From Bacteroidaceae bacterium (lineage in GTDB: Bacteria > Bacteroidota > Bacteroidia > Bacteroidales > Bacteroidaceae): a DNA stretch of 48,205 nt. The notes beneath the pieces were generated by a model. It did no database searches. It was not told where the DNA came from and saw only the letters and a list, made by a program, of their open reading frames with translations. Location: the NCBI GenBank assembly GCA_017447625.1, contig JAFSNB010000004.1:1-48205 (forward strand), read 5' to 3'. This document shows, in pieces, positions 34,107 to 41,490 of the stretch; the first letter of the stretch is position 1, and every line of letters starts with the position of its first letter. A program made the position numbers and the translations under genes.

Positions 34107-34149
34107 CGACGTTTTATTATTACTCATTCATTCTTTATATGACATCATT

Positions 34150-34464
34150 ATGAGAAGATTTGCTTTTAAGATGTTCCTCAAACCAGGTTGCGAGGATGAA
34201 TATGCACGCCGCCACGCTGCGCTGTGGCCCGAATTGAAGAAACAGATCAAGGATGCCGGCGTAGGCAACTACAGCATCTATTGGGATCGCGACACGAACA
34301 TTCTCTTTGGTTATCAGGAGATAGAGGGAGAACAGAGCTCGCAGGATATGGGCGCTGACGAGACCACTCAGAAGTGGTGGGATTACATGAAAGACATAAT
34401 GGAGACGAATCCGGACAACTCGCCCGTGACCGTACCCATTCGTGAAGTCTTCCACTTAGATTAA
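34150..34464 (+). CDS. rhaM: L-rhamnose mutarotase
   Basis: A 104-residue cytoplasmic enzyme that interconverts alpha and beta anomers of L-rhamnose. Full-length RhaM/RhaU family match: FKMFLKPGCEDEYARRHAALWPELKKQIKDAGVGNYSIYWD, with the family's conserved Tyr (18) and His (~21) near the active site, and the C-terminal WWDYMKDIME...VPIREVFHLD. It is single-gene, divergent from an AraC-type regulator. With the PL26-like lyase, GH105 and DUF4861 it indicates use of rhamnose from rhamnogalacturonan. No rhaBAD genes are in the window. Confidence 0.93.
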   Translation: MRRFAFKMFLKPGCEDEYARRHAALWPELKKQIKDAGVGNYSIYWDRDTNILFGYQEIEGEQSSQDMGADETTQKWWDYMKDIMETNPDNSPVTVPIREVFHLD

Positions 34465-34588
34465 TTCATAATGCTTAATTCATAATTATTCGACTTTGCT
34501 CATCAATACGTCATAATTGGGCTGGCGCGATGAAGACACCTGACTGCATACCGCAGGCTATTATGAATTATGCATTATGAATTATGCA
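34465..34588. repeat. Dispersed AT-rich element, copy 2, with flanking AATTCATAATGC repeats
   Basis: The core 34480-34535 repeats the element at 23620-23682 (ATAATTATTCGACTTTGCTC, CGTCATAATT, GCGCGATG). It is flanked by AATTCATAATGC words on the left and by TATGAATTATGCATTATGAA words on the right, which are inverted repeats of each other. Confidence 0.75.
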
Positions 34589-37003
34589 TTACCTGAGGCT
34601 GATTTTCTGTCCGTTCACGATGTAGATGCCTTTGGGCAGTCCGCTGATGTCGTCAGCCACGCGACGGCCTTGCAGGTCGAACACACCTTGCCACACCTCG
34701 GTGTCCTCCTCGTAGTTCTCCGTGGCGAAGAGCGGACGTATGTCTGAGGGTATAGTGTTGGCGTAGCCAATCAGGTTGGTTTTGTAGAAACCCACTTTGT
34801 AGGGCCACTGTTCCTTCACGGAGGTGTCGTCCGTCCAGGGGCGTGTCCAGTAGCGTGTCGGAGCGCCGGAGACCACGAAGAACAGGTCTGAGCATCCGGC
34901 GGGAACGGTGAATGTCAGCACGCCGCCGGGCTCTTTGTAACTGGCCTCGCGCATCTCGGAATAGACGCGTGTGCCGTCCTTCTTCAGAGCCACGAATCCG
35001 TATCTCCATCCGGCTGACGTCTTGTTATACGAGATGTAGCCAGTTGTGTCTGCCATTCCGAGGAACGAGGCGGCTATGTCCGTGTCTTTTGTCTGCGACG
35101 GCACCTTCAGCCTTATGGCGTTGTTGCCGAAGTTCTCGATACAGTTCGATGCGTCTGGCATCCAGTAGTTACCCTTTATCTTGTGCATCTTGCATTGTTC
35201 GCGGGCAGATATGTAACTGGCTCCGCGGGCGCGCAGGGCATCCATGTCGAAGGTCGTCATGCGGGCACCGTACTCCCACATCTCGTCGCCAAGCTGGGCC
35301 GTCCTCTTTGTGCCTGTGCCGCGCATGAAGATGCGCATATAGCCCTGCAGGGGGTCGTCGGGGTTCACGCTGCGATTCCACACCTGTGCCACAGCACTCA
35401 TATCGTCCTGTTTGAAGCACCAGAAGTCCTGAATGAAGTAGTTGTTGTAGCGCAGGTCTGACTCGCACGGCTCGCGGTGCAGGCCGTTGATGGTGTTTGT
35501 GAACCACTCGTTGCCAAACTGCTGTTCCGGGTAGAACTTATAAGCCTGCCACTGGGCGCACATTTCCCAGAACACGCTGCCCCAGCCGTTTGCGTACATG
35601 AATCCGTTATTGTTGTTGTTGTCACAATGCACCTGATACTGGAAACAATGTCCAATCTCATGTGCCATAGTCTGTCCGCCGCGTGAGGTGTAGGCCCAGC
35701 GTGACAGCGTGAGCAGACCAATCTGATTGTCGATGCCGCTGCCCGATGCCTCCCACTCGGTTGTGGAGCGCAGGCGGATAATCATCTTATAGGTATCGGT
35801 CTTTGACTTGCCCTGGTTTATAGTAATGAACTTCAGGGAGTCTGCGTAGAATTCAAATACGCGGTCGCAGGTCTCCAGAATATTGTCCAGACCCGATGGT
35901 TTGGCATCGCCGTAGCCTTTGTCCCAGAACACAATCCAGTGTTTCGACTGCTGACTGCGCTGATAGCACCACTCGTTGTTCACGTTCTGCAGGGCGGTTC
36001 CCGTGCCAACGGCGTTGCCGCTCTCATAAATCTTCTTGTCCAGCAGCTTCACGCGGTTATTGAGATTCTTGAGTGCGGTGGCCAGTTCGTCGTCGGTAAG
36101 CGCGTAGTTCGCAGCTGCTTCTTCGGCGTTCTGGATGGCTGCTTGCAGGTTGTTCCAGGCAGCCACCCTGCGTGTGCCGTCTGCCCACCAGCCCAGCAGT
36201 TTGCGTGCATAGACCAGAGCCTCGCGGATCTCGAGGTAAAAGCCGTTGGAGGTTTCTGCTGCTTCTATGGCGGCCTGCATCGCGGATATAGCCGCGCGGA
36301 GAGCCGTTTCGTCCTCTGGTGAGGCTTCGATGGTCTGCTGTGCTCCTGTTACGGCATCCTCCACGATGGTTCGAATGGAGTCCTGAACGCCATCCTCCAG
36401 ATAGTAGTTGGCAGTCTTTATCTGTGCCTGCAGATGTGTGGTTAAGGCCGTTACGTCTATGGCACCGACATAATAAAGCTGGAAGTTGTCAATGCAGAAC
36501 CAGTTGCCGGTGGCGCCCTCGGCGTATGCCCCGATGCGCACGTCAGCCGCGTCCTCCACAACAGCGAATTCCAGCGTGTAGTTCGTGGAGCGGTTGATAG
36601 GTGTCTCGTATTGTCCTGCATACAGAGCCACACCGGTCTGCGGCGTGGCGTTTATGTTCATGTCACTGCCCGAAGCCCTCTGCTGCACGTTCAGTCCGGC
36701 AGCCGTGAGACGGTATTTGCCGCAGGGCACATTTCTCAGCGTCTGTTCCACCATCGCGTCGCCAATCTTACGGCCTCTGTCCACCCACGTCTCCATGTAA
36801 TAGGTGGCGTGTTTTTTTGTGAAGTGCGTGTTGCTCTGCTGCGACATGTTGCTCACAGTCCAGCCCGTAGTGCCGTTCTCGAAGTCGCCGTTGGTGATAT
36901 ACTGAGCGGTGACATCCACCGGATCTGAATCCTGGGCTTGCAGACTGCCCATCGGCAGCAAAGCTATGCATCCCAGCACTAATAATTTTTTTATTTTCAT
37001 CAT
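34589..37003 (-). CDS. Secreted DUF6055-like putative metallopeptidase with T9SS sorting signal
   Basis: An 804-residue exported protein. Signal peptide ~MMKIKKLLVLGCIALLPMGSLQAQ. Residues ~30-180 form a carbohydrate-binding-like beta-sandwich (YITNGDFENGTTGWTV ... FCIDNFQLYYVG). Residues ~185-330 are helical FIVAR-like spacers. The core has MAHEIGHCFQYQ (His448, Glu449, His452), an HExxH zinc motif, followed by GWGSVFWEMCAQWQAYKFYP whose Glu may be the third ligand. This resembles DUF6055 proteins. The end FDLQGRRVADDISGLPKGIYIVNGQKISLR is a T9SS type A signal. Substrate unknown; carbohydrate binding plus protease suggests glycoproteins. Confidence 0.75.
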   Translation of the reverse strand: MMKIKKLLVLGCIALLPMGSLQAQDSDPVDVTAQYITNGDFENGTTGWTVSNMSQQSNTHFTKKHATYYMETWVDRGRKIGDAMVEQTLRNVPCGKYRLTAAGLNVQQRASGSDMNINATPQTGVALYAGQYETPINRSTNYTLEFAVVEDAADVRIGAYAEGATGNWFCIDNFQLYYVGAIDVTALTTHLQAQIKTANYYLEDGVQDSIRTIVEDAVTGAQQTIEASPEDETALRAAISAMQAAIEAAETSNGFYLEIREALVYARKLLGWWADGTRRVAAWNNLQAAIQNAEEAAANYALTDDELATALKNLNNRVKLLDKKIYESGNAVGTGTALQNVNNEWCYQRSQQSKHWIVFWDKGYGDAKPSGLDNILETCDRVFEFYADSLKFITINQGKSKTDTYKMIIRLRSTTEWEASGSGIDNQIGLLTLSRWAYTSRGGQTMAHEIGHCFQYQVHCDNNNNNGFMYANGWGSVFWEMCAQWQAYKFYPEQQFGNEWFTNTINGLHREPCESDLRYNNYFIQDFWCFKQDDMSAVAQVWNRSVNPDDPLQGYMRIFMRGTGTKRTAQLGDEMWEYGARMTTFDMDALRARGASYISAREQCKMHKIKGNYWMPDASNCIENFGNNAIRLKVPSQTKDTDIAASFLGMADTTGYISYNKTSAGWRYGFVALKKDGTRVYSEMREASYKEPGGVLTFTVPAGCSDLFFVVSGAPTRYWTRPWTDDTSVKEQWPYKVGFYKTNLIGYANTIPSDIRPLFATENYEEDTEVWQGVFDLQGRRVADDISGLPKGIYIVNGQKISLR

Positions 37004-37020
37004 TATTTATTTTCTATTAT

Positions 37021-37083
37021 GCGGCCTTCGTTAAATCGTTTAACCGTTTAACCGAATAATCGAAGTCTTTCGGGCCGCTTTAA
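37021..37083. repeat. 8-bp CG-phased element, copy 3
   Basis: GCGGCCTT (37021), CG dinucleotides at 37029, 37037, 37045, 37053 and 37061 (8-base period), then CGGGCCGCTTTAA. The bases between anchors differ from copies 1 and 2 (CGTTAAAT, CGTTTAAC), but phasing, number of anchors and ends are the same. Confidence 0.8.
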
Positions 37084-37152
37084 CCTTAAACCTCTTAAAC
37101 TCCTTAAACAACTCCCCTCCCTCACAGGGAGGGGCTGGGGGAGAGTCCCCCC
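37084..37152. repeat. TTAAAC word repeats and GC-rich palindrome
   Basis: CTTAAACCTCTTAAACTCCT words are followed by a C-run/G-run unit (CCCCTCCCTCACAGGGAGGG, 37113-37132) and a further GGGGGAGAGTCCCCCCCC. It ends at the stop of the YhaM-type gene, where it may act as a terminator. Confidence 0.65.
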
Positions 37153-37154
37153 CC

Positions 37155-38009
37155 TTAGTCCTTAATTACTGCCGTCCCCAGGGCGAAGTTCTTTTCCAGA
37201 TTTCCAGTGCCGTTGGCTGTGTCGGTCTTCGCGCTCAGGTCGTCAAGCATATTCACGAGTATAGCCTCCTGCGTTGCGGGAACCACGGGCGAACCGAACT
37301 CCAGCTTGCCGTGGTGAGCCAGCACGCAGTGGACTATGCGCTTGGCCTCCTCGGTGTCGATGCCGCGCTTCTCAAGCTCCTGGTGCAGTTTGTGTGCGCC
37401 GATATAGATGTGTCCGAGCAGGTACATGTCCTGCCGCGGCTCGCCCGTCTTCTGGTATTCATAGACCTTGCCGTAGTCGTGGAACAGGATGGCCAGCACG
37501 CAGCGCTCAATCTTCACCTCGTATGGCAGATGTGGATAGACTCCTGCCAGCATGTCAAGCAGTTGGTGAGTGTGGTTCAATAGTCCGCCGGGGAAAGCGT
37601 GGTGAACGGTCGTTGCAGCGGGGTATTCGGAATAAGGCTTGTACAGCACGTCGGCGTATTCGCTGATAATCTGCGTCAGCTGCTCGTCCTTGCAGTATTC
37701 CGTCAGTTGCTTGATTGTGGCATCCCAAACCTCGCGCTTGATGGGGCGGGGGAGCTTGTTGTATAGCGGGTGGTTCTCGTCGGGCAGGCCGATGACCTTG
37801 AAGTCGCTGCTGTTGCACGACTTCTTCCCGGCATTGTCCTTCAGCACGTAGAAACTGATGAGCTGTCCCACTGTGGGCGGCTGCTGCGGGTTCAGTTCCC
37901 ACACAGCGACATTGATCACCTCATCTACACTCTCCACCTTCAGGGTGGCAAAATTAGAGCCGTTTTTTGTTGTTCCGTTCGTACGGCTCAGCACGATATA
38001 CTCTTTCAT
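37155..38009 (-). CDS. HD-domain 3'-5' exoribonuclease, YhaM-like
   Basis: A 284-residue cytoplasmic protein: an OB-fold-like N-terminus (~1-75) and an HD hydrolase domain. Metal-binding motifs: VHHAFPGGLLNHT (His136, His137, His146), LFHDYGK (His177-Asp178), GHIYIGAHKL and HCVLAHHGKLEFGSPV, exactly the YhaM/Cbf1 pattern. YhaM enzymes trim single-stranded RNA or DNA from the 3' end. The start lies 18 bases downstream of the GH20 stop, so they may be cotranscribed, though the functions are unrelated. Confidence 0.85.
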   Translation of the reverse strand: MKEYIVLSRTNGTTKNGSNFATLKVESVDEVINVAVWELNPQQPPTVGQLISFYVLKDNAGKKSCNSSDFKVIGLPDENHPLYNKLPRPIKREVWDATIKQLTEYCKDEQLTQIISEYADVLYKPYSEYPAATTVHHAFPGGLLNHTHQLLDMLAGVYPHLPYEVKIERCVLAILFHDYGKVYEYQKTGEPRQDMYLLGHIYIGAHKLHQELEKRGIDTEEAKRIVHCVLAHHGKLEFGSPVVPATQEAILVNMLDDLSAKTDTANGTGNLEKNFALGTAVIKD

Positions 38010-38027
38010 ATTTATTTATGTTGTAAT

Positions 38028-39722
38028 TTATTCGTATTGTCTGCAATAGTTTATACCTAAGCGGTCGTAGATCTTCAGCATGTGCGGCAGACGACTCTTG
38101 AAACGGTCGAAGTCCTTCTGCTCCGAACGGCACCACTGCACTTCGCTGATGGCGTCGAGACGCGGCAGCAGCATATAGAAGATGTGCTGCGGGTAGGCGA
38201 TATACTCTGTCCAAAGATTCACCTGCGGACCGAGGATATATTGCTGTTCTTCTTCGCTGAGGTCGTCAGGCAGGATCGGTTCCAGCGAATATACCTTTGA
38301 TAGTGGGACGTAGCCACCTATGCTCTGCGGTTGTCGGTCGCGGTTCTGCAGCTGATAGTAGTCTATGTAGCAGAATGTTGTCGGAGCCATGATAACGCGG
38401 TGGTGTTGCTTGGCTGCTTCGATGCCGCCCTTGATTCCGCGCCACGACATCACTATGCCGCCCTCGGTAAGGCCGCCTTCGAGCACCTCGTCCCAGCCGA
38501 TTATGTCGCGGCCGCGCTCGCGCAGGAACGCCTCCATCTCGTGGTTTATCCACGTCTGCAACTGGTTCTCTACGCTGTGCTTCCCGTCGTCCTTCAGTCC
38601 CAGAGCCTGAGCCTTTGCCTGGCATTTCGGGCAGTTCTTCCAGCGCACTTTCGGGCACTCGTCGCCGCCGATATGTATAAACTTCGAGGGGAACACATCG
38701 CACAGCTCGCCCAGAACGGTCTTCAGGAACGTTATCGTCTCGGGGTTGCCGGCACAGAGCACTTCGTGCATCACGCCCCAGCTCGTGCAAACGGGGTAGG
38801 GGCCTCCCGTGCAGCCGAGGTTCGGGAACACGTGCAGCGCACTCATCATGTGTCCGGGCAGGTCAATCTCCGGTATTATATTAATGTAGCGTTCGGCGGC
38901 GTAGTTCACCAACTCGCGACATTCGGCCTGAGAGTAAAAGCCGCCGTAGCGCTGACCGTCATAGACCCCTGTGTTGTGACCAATCACGGTCTGCTCTCTC
39001 ACACTGCCCTTCTTGGCCAGCTCCGGCAGAGCCTTCACCTCGAAGCGCCACCCCTGGTCTTCGGTCAGATGCCAGTGGAACTGGTTGCAGCCGTGCATAG
39101 CCATCAGATCCAAGTATCTCTTCACGGTTGCCACGGGGAAATAATGCCGTGCGCAGTCGAGCATCGCGCCGCGGTAGGTGAAACGCGGCTCGTCCTCGAT
39201 AACCGCGTAGGGCATTTCTATGCTGATGTCGTTGCCGTCTGCCGCGTTGCTCACCACGGGGAGGCTCTTGCGCAGGGTCTGTGCAGCGCGGAAGAGACCC
39301 ACAGGCTGGCGGGCGGCTATGTCAATGCCGCTCTCGCTCACGGCGATGCGGTAAGCCTCCTGTTGCTGTTCGCTCAGCTTGGCAGTAGTCTTCTTACCTT
39401 TCTTCCCCTTGACATTCTTATCAGCCGGCAGGCCTATGGTGAGCCGTATGGCAGCCCGTTTGTCGTCGGGCGTGAGGGCGAGACGGATTCCCGTCAGCTC
39501 CTCCACCCACGTGCGCAGGAACTGCGCGTTGCGGGCAATCTCCGGGTCAGATGCGTCGTATGCTATGCCCAGCCCCGTCTTCAGGGCGAATGTCTTGGTG
39601 CTGTCGCTCTGTACGCTCTTCGGCAGTGGGATTACGTTGTAGTCAGCCCTCTCTGCCATTGCAGATGCCGCCCACATCAGCATAAATGCGGTCAGCAGAG
39701 CCGTTATCTTCATCTTTCTCAT
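38028..39722 (-). CDS. GH20 beta-N-acetylhexosaminidase
   Basis: A 564-residue exported enzyme (start MRKMKITALLTAFMLMWAASAMA; the upstream in-frame ATG at 39746 lies on the promoter). It has the N-terminal GH20b domain (YNVIPLPKSVQ...) and the TIM barrel with RGAMLDCARHYFPVATVKRYLD, FHWHLTEDQGWRFE, IIPEIDLPGHMMSAL and the catalytic FIHIGGDECPK, Asp354-Glu355 for substrate-assisted catalysis, and VNLWTEYIAYP near the end. It releases terminal GlcNAc or GalNAc from glycoconjugates. NagB in this window could use the product. Promoter TAACTTTG at 39744-39751. Confidence 0.95.
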   Translation of the reverse strand: MRKMKITALLTAFMLMWAASAMAERADYNVIPLPKSVQSDSTKTFALKTGLGIAYDASDPEIARNAQFLRTWVEELTGIRLALTPDDKRAAIRLTIGLPADKNVKGKKGKKTTAKLSEQQQEAYRIAVSESGIDIAARQPVGLFRAAQTLRKSLPVVSNAADGNDISIEMPYAVIEDEPRFTYRGAMLDCARHYFPVATVKRYLDLMAMHGCNQFHWHLTEDQGWRFEVKALPELAKKGSVREQTVIGHNTGVYDGQRYGGFYSQAECRELVNYAAERYINIIPEIDLPGHMMSALHVFPNLGCTGGPYPVCTSWGVMHEVLCAGNPETITFLKTVLGELCDVFPSKFIHIGGDECPKVRWKNCPKCQAKAQALGLKDDGKHSVENQLQTWINHEMEAFLRERGRDIIGWDEVLEGGLTEGGIVMSWRGIKGGIEAAKQHHRVIMAPTTFCYIDYYQLQNRDRQPQSIGGYVPLSKVYSLEPILPDDLSEEEQQYILGPQVNLWTEYIAYPQHIFYMLLPRLDAISEVQWCRSEQKDFDRFKSRLPHMLKIYDRLGINYCRQYE

Positions 39723-39743
39723 AAATTGTGCTTTATGTGGGGG

Positions 39744-39855
39744 CAAAGTTAGTGAATTAATTCATAATTCATAATTCATAATTGATAAATTTTCACTTTT
39801 CCCCTTTTAATTTTTACTTTTTACTTTTTCCCTTAAAAAAATAGTCTTACCTTTG
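39744..39855. promoter_or_regulatory. Divergent promoters of GH20 and SGNH genes
   Basis: TAACTTTG on the minus strand (39744-39751) serves GH20. TACCTTTG on the plus strand (39848-39855) serves the SGNH gene. Between them are ATAATTCATAATTC repeats (39757-39783) and a T-rich tract. Confidence 0.55.
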
Positions 39856-39884
39856 GCCTCAGAATTAACCAAACCACAGAAATT

Positions 39885-40559
39885 ATGAAGACAAAGAATC
39901 TATTATGTCTCTGCGCCTTGTGCCTGATTACATCTCTCTGTGCCGCGCAGACAGACCCCCTGCAGGGCAAACAGCTCGGCATCATCGGCGACAGCTATGT
40001 GCGCAACCACCGCGAGCCGGTGGAGAACACCTGGCACTATAAGTTCGCCAAGAAACACCAGATGCAATACTTCAACTACGGGCGTAACGGCAACAGCATA
40101 TCCCTGGACCTCAAGCGGTGGGGGCCCGCCATGTACAAGCGCTACACCGAAATGAAGGACTCGCTGGACTATGTCATCGTAGTTGCCGGTCACAACGATG
40201 CCGTTCCCGGACGCATAGACTCCATCGGTGTCGATGTGTTCCGCGAGCGTCTTGGCATCCTCTGCCGCGGCCTCATAGCGAAATACCCTCGTGCCAAAAT
40301 ATTCTTCTTCACCCCGTGGACATGCGAGAATTTCGTGGGTAGTCTGCGCCAGCAAGTCGTGGATGCCATGCTCGAAGTCTGCGGCTCCTACGGAATCCCT
40401 GTGTTCGACGCCGCCCGCAACAGTAACATCTTCGCCGCCGACGAGCAGTTCCGCAAGATCTACTTCCAGGGAGGCGACGGCACCGACAAAGCCCACCTCA
40501 ATGCCGCCGGACACGACCGCTTCCTCCCCGTCGCCGAACAATTCCTGCTGAGGTACTGA
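39885..40559 (+). CDS. Secreted SGNH/GDSL-family esterase
   Basis: A 224-residue protein with signal peptide MKTKNLLCLCALCLITSLCAAQ. SGNH blocks: IIGDSYVRN with nucleophile Ser37, YGRNGNS (oxyanion Gly/Asn, ~66-71), VVAGHNDA with Asn104, and the C-terminal Asp201-x-x-His204 (GTDKAHLNAAGH). These enzymes deacetylate or de-esterify sugars and lipids. Given neighbours, acetyl groups on pectin or N-acetyl glycans are candidates, but the substrate cannot be told from sequence. Followed by a terminator at 40657-40692. Confidence 0.85.
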   Translation: MKTKNLLCLCALCLITSLCAAQTDPLQGKQLGIIGDSYVRNHREPVENTWHYKFAKKHQMQYFNYGRNGNSISLDLKRWGPAMYKRYTEMKDSLDYVIVVAGHNDAVPGRIDSIGVDVFRERLGILCRGLIAKYPRAKIFFFTPWTCENFVGSLRQQVVDAMLEVCGSYGIPVFDAARNSNIFAADEQFRKIYFQGGDGTDKAHLNAAGHDRFLPVAEQFLLRY

Positions 40560-40656
40560 CGATTTTAGAACGTGCATTTTTTACACGCCAGCCCCAAATA
40601 GTCAGCAAATACGTGAAGGTGGTAAACCTTATCAATCAGAGGAACTAACAATAACG

Positions 40657-40692
40657 AAATCCCGACAACCACACACGGCCGTCGGGATTTTT
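40657..40692 (+). terminator. Terminator of the SGNH gene
   Basis: AAATCCCGAC (40657-40666) pairs perfectly with GTCGGGATTT (40681-40690) and is followed by TT. It lies about 100 bases after the stop codon. Confidence 0.85.
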
Positions 40693-40838
40693 GGAATATA
40701 TCTCAATTTTTCTCGTCTTTTTTGCTTCTCATTAAAATATTAATAGTACCTTTGCGACTAAAAAGGACATAATTGGTTTCTCCTCTCACGCTGCAAAGTA
40801 ACACACTTTTATTCATTCTTGCAAATATTTGAGCATTT

Positions 40839-40871
40839 TTTGTGGCTTTTCACAGAAAAGCCTTATCTTTG
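40839..40871 (+). promoter_or_regulatory. Strong promoter with operator-like palindrome in its spacer
   Basis: TTTG (40839-40842), 21 bases, TATCTTTG (40864-40871): a full Bacteroidetes promoter with no protein gene behind it. The spacer is filled by an inverted repeat, GGCTTTT (40844-40850) and AAAAGCC (40856-40862), a likely repressor site. Transcription should start near 40878. A second box TACCTTTG lies upstream at 40747-40754 with no -33 element seen. Confidence 0.65.
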
Positions 40872-40877
40872 CCCCGT

Positions 40878-41210
40878 CCTAACCCGAAAAGTGGAGGCAA
40901 TAAAGCCTTTCGAGGCTTGAAAAGCCGAGACCGGGAGGGTGGGACACTACATATTAAAAAGGCGTTATCGCGCTTTGTTTTTGGTCTTCGAAACTTCCAC
41001 AATCGAATAACGGTCAAGAACATAGCAGAGGTAACTGCCACGGGGTGTGTATATCAGACTCCGTAGTGTGCTGCGAGGCTCGCGTAGCCTCAACGCACAC
41101 TTTACGGTGTATCTATATACTCCTTTGTGGGTGTTTCTCTGTCTGTTTACCGTTAAGGCTGTGGAAGGCCTCGAAGACAAACAGGCAGATGAAAGCACCC
41201 ACGTTTTTTG
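40878..41210 (+). ncRNA. Candidate structured RNA gene, ~330 nt
   Basis: The 930-base gap 40560-41490 has no convincing protein gene. From the promoter at 40839-40871 to a strong terminator at 41127-41210 the sequence is dense in paired segments. A hairpin AAGCCT-TTCG-AGGCTT (40903-40918) is enclosed by a weak outer stem (~40875/40940). A long arm 40984-41014 is complementary to 41149-41178 (8+8+7 pairs, two internal loops). Inside it a rod formed by 41038-41071 and 41095-41130 is capped by GTGTGC/GCACAC and GAGGCT/AGCCTC stems. The terminator stem (41127-41148 with 41179-41202, then T6) has a 30-base loop that is exactly the 41149-41178 segment. I do not recognise it as 6S, tmRNA, RNase P or SRP RNA. 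Apparent frames over it (40842-41066, 41045-41227) are probably shadows. Confidence 0.55.
41127..41210 (+). terminator. Terminator with a long complementary loop
   Basis: GTGGGTGTTT...CTGTCTGTTT (41127-41148) pairs with 41179-41202 over about 21 base pairs with two bulges, then GTTTTTTG. The 30-base loop is the reverse complement of the upstream segment 40984-41014, allowing a pseudoknot or a competing fold. Confidence 0.75.
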
Positions 41211-41349
41211 TATGTAGTAACAGATAGTAATAATTGTTCGTATGGGTGAAGGCGGACACTATAAAAGTACGAACTAACGACAAAGGAATAATAACGAGTT
41301 TTTGACATCCTTGATTTGACTGATTAACCAGAACTTGCACTAAATATTT

Positions 41350-41489
41350 ACATCAGTCGGACAAGCAATTGGATGTTTGCGCTCATACGGGCGTGGACTG
41401 TTGGATTGTTGTCTGATGTGGGCTGTGCAAGGCCTTGGTTAAACACATCTCTTCCACGCCCCCTTTTCAAAACGAAGAGAGGGCTTTTT
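41350..41489 (+). promoter_or_regulatory. Leader of the methyltransferase operon with competing hairpins
   Basis: Three helices overlap. A: ACATCAG (41350-41356) with CTGATGT (41413-41419), extended by ACAAGCAAT/ATTGTTGT. B: GGGCGTGGA (41389-41397) with TCCACGCCC (41453-41461). T: 41458-41468 with 41474-41484 (10 of 11 pairs, one G-U), five-base loop, then T5 ending one base before the ATG at 41491. B and T share 41458-41461, so they exclude each other. T also hides GAGAGGG, the only Shine-Dalgarno-like sequence. This looks like a switch between read-through and termination or blocked translation. An additional inverted repeat GTTCGTA/TACGAAC lies at 41236-41274. Confidence 0.5.
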
Positions 41490-41490
41490 C

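Noticed and set aside
40878-41210. Retron or diversity-generating retroelement RNA
   Set aside because: The folded RNA with inverted repeats is suggestive, but no reverse transcriptase is encoded anywhere in the window.
40842-41227. Two overlapping open frames (74 and 60 codons) as small protein genes
   Set aside because: They coincide with the paired arms of the candidate RNA, start before its promoter or inside stems, and lack ribosome sites. I cannot exclude them fully without a conservation test.
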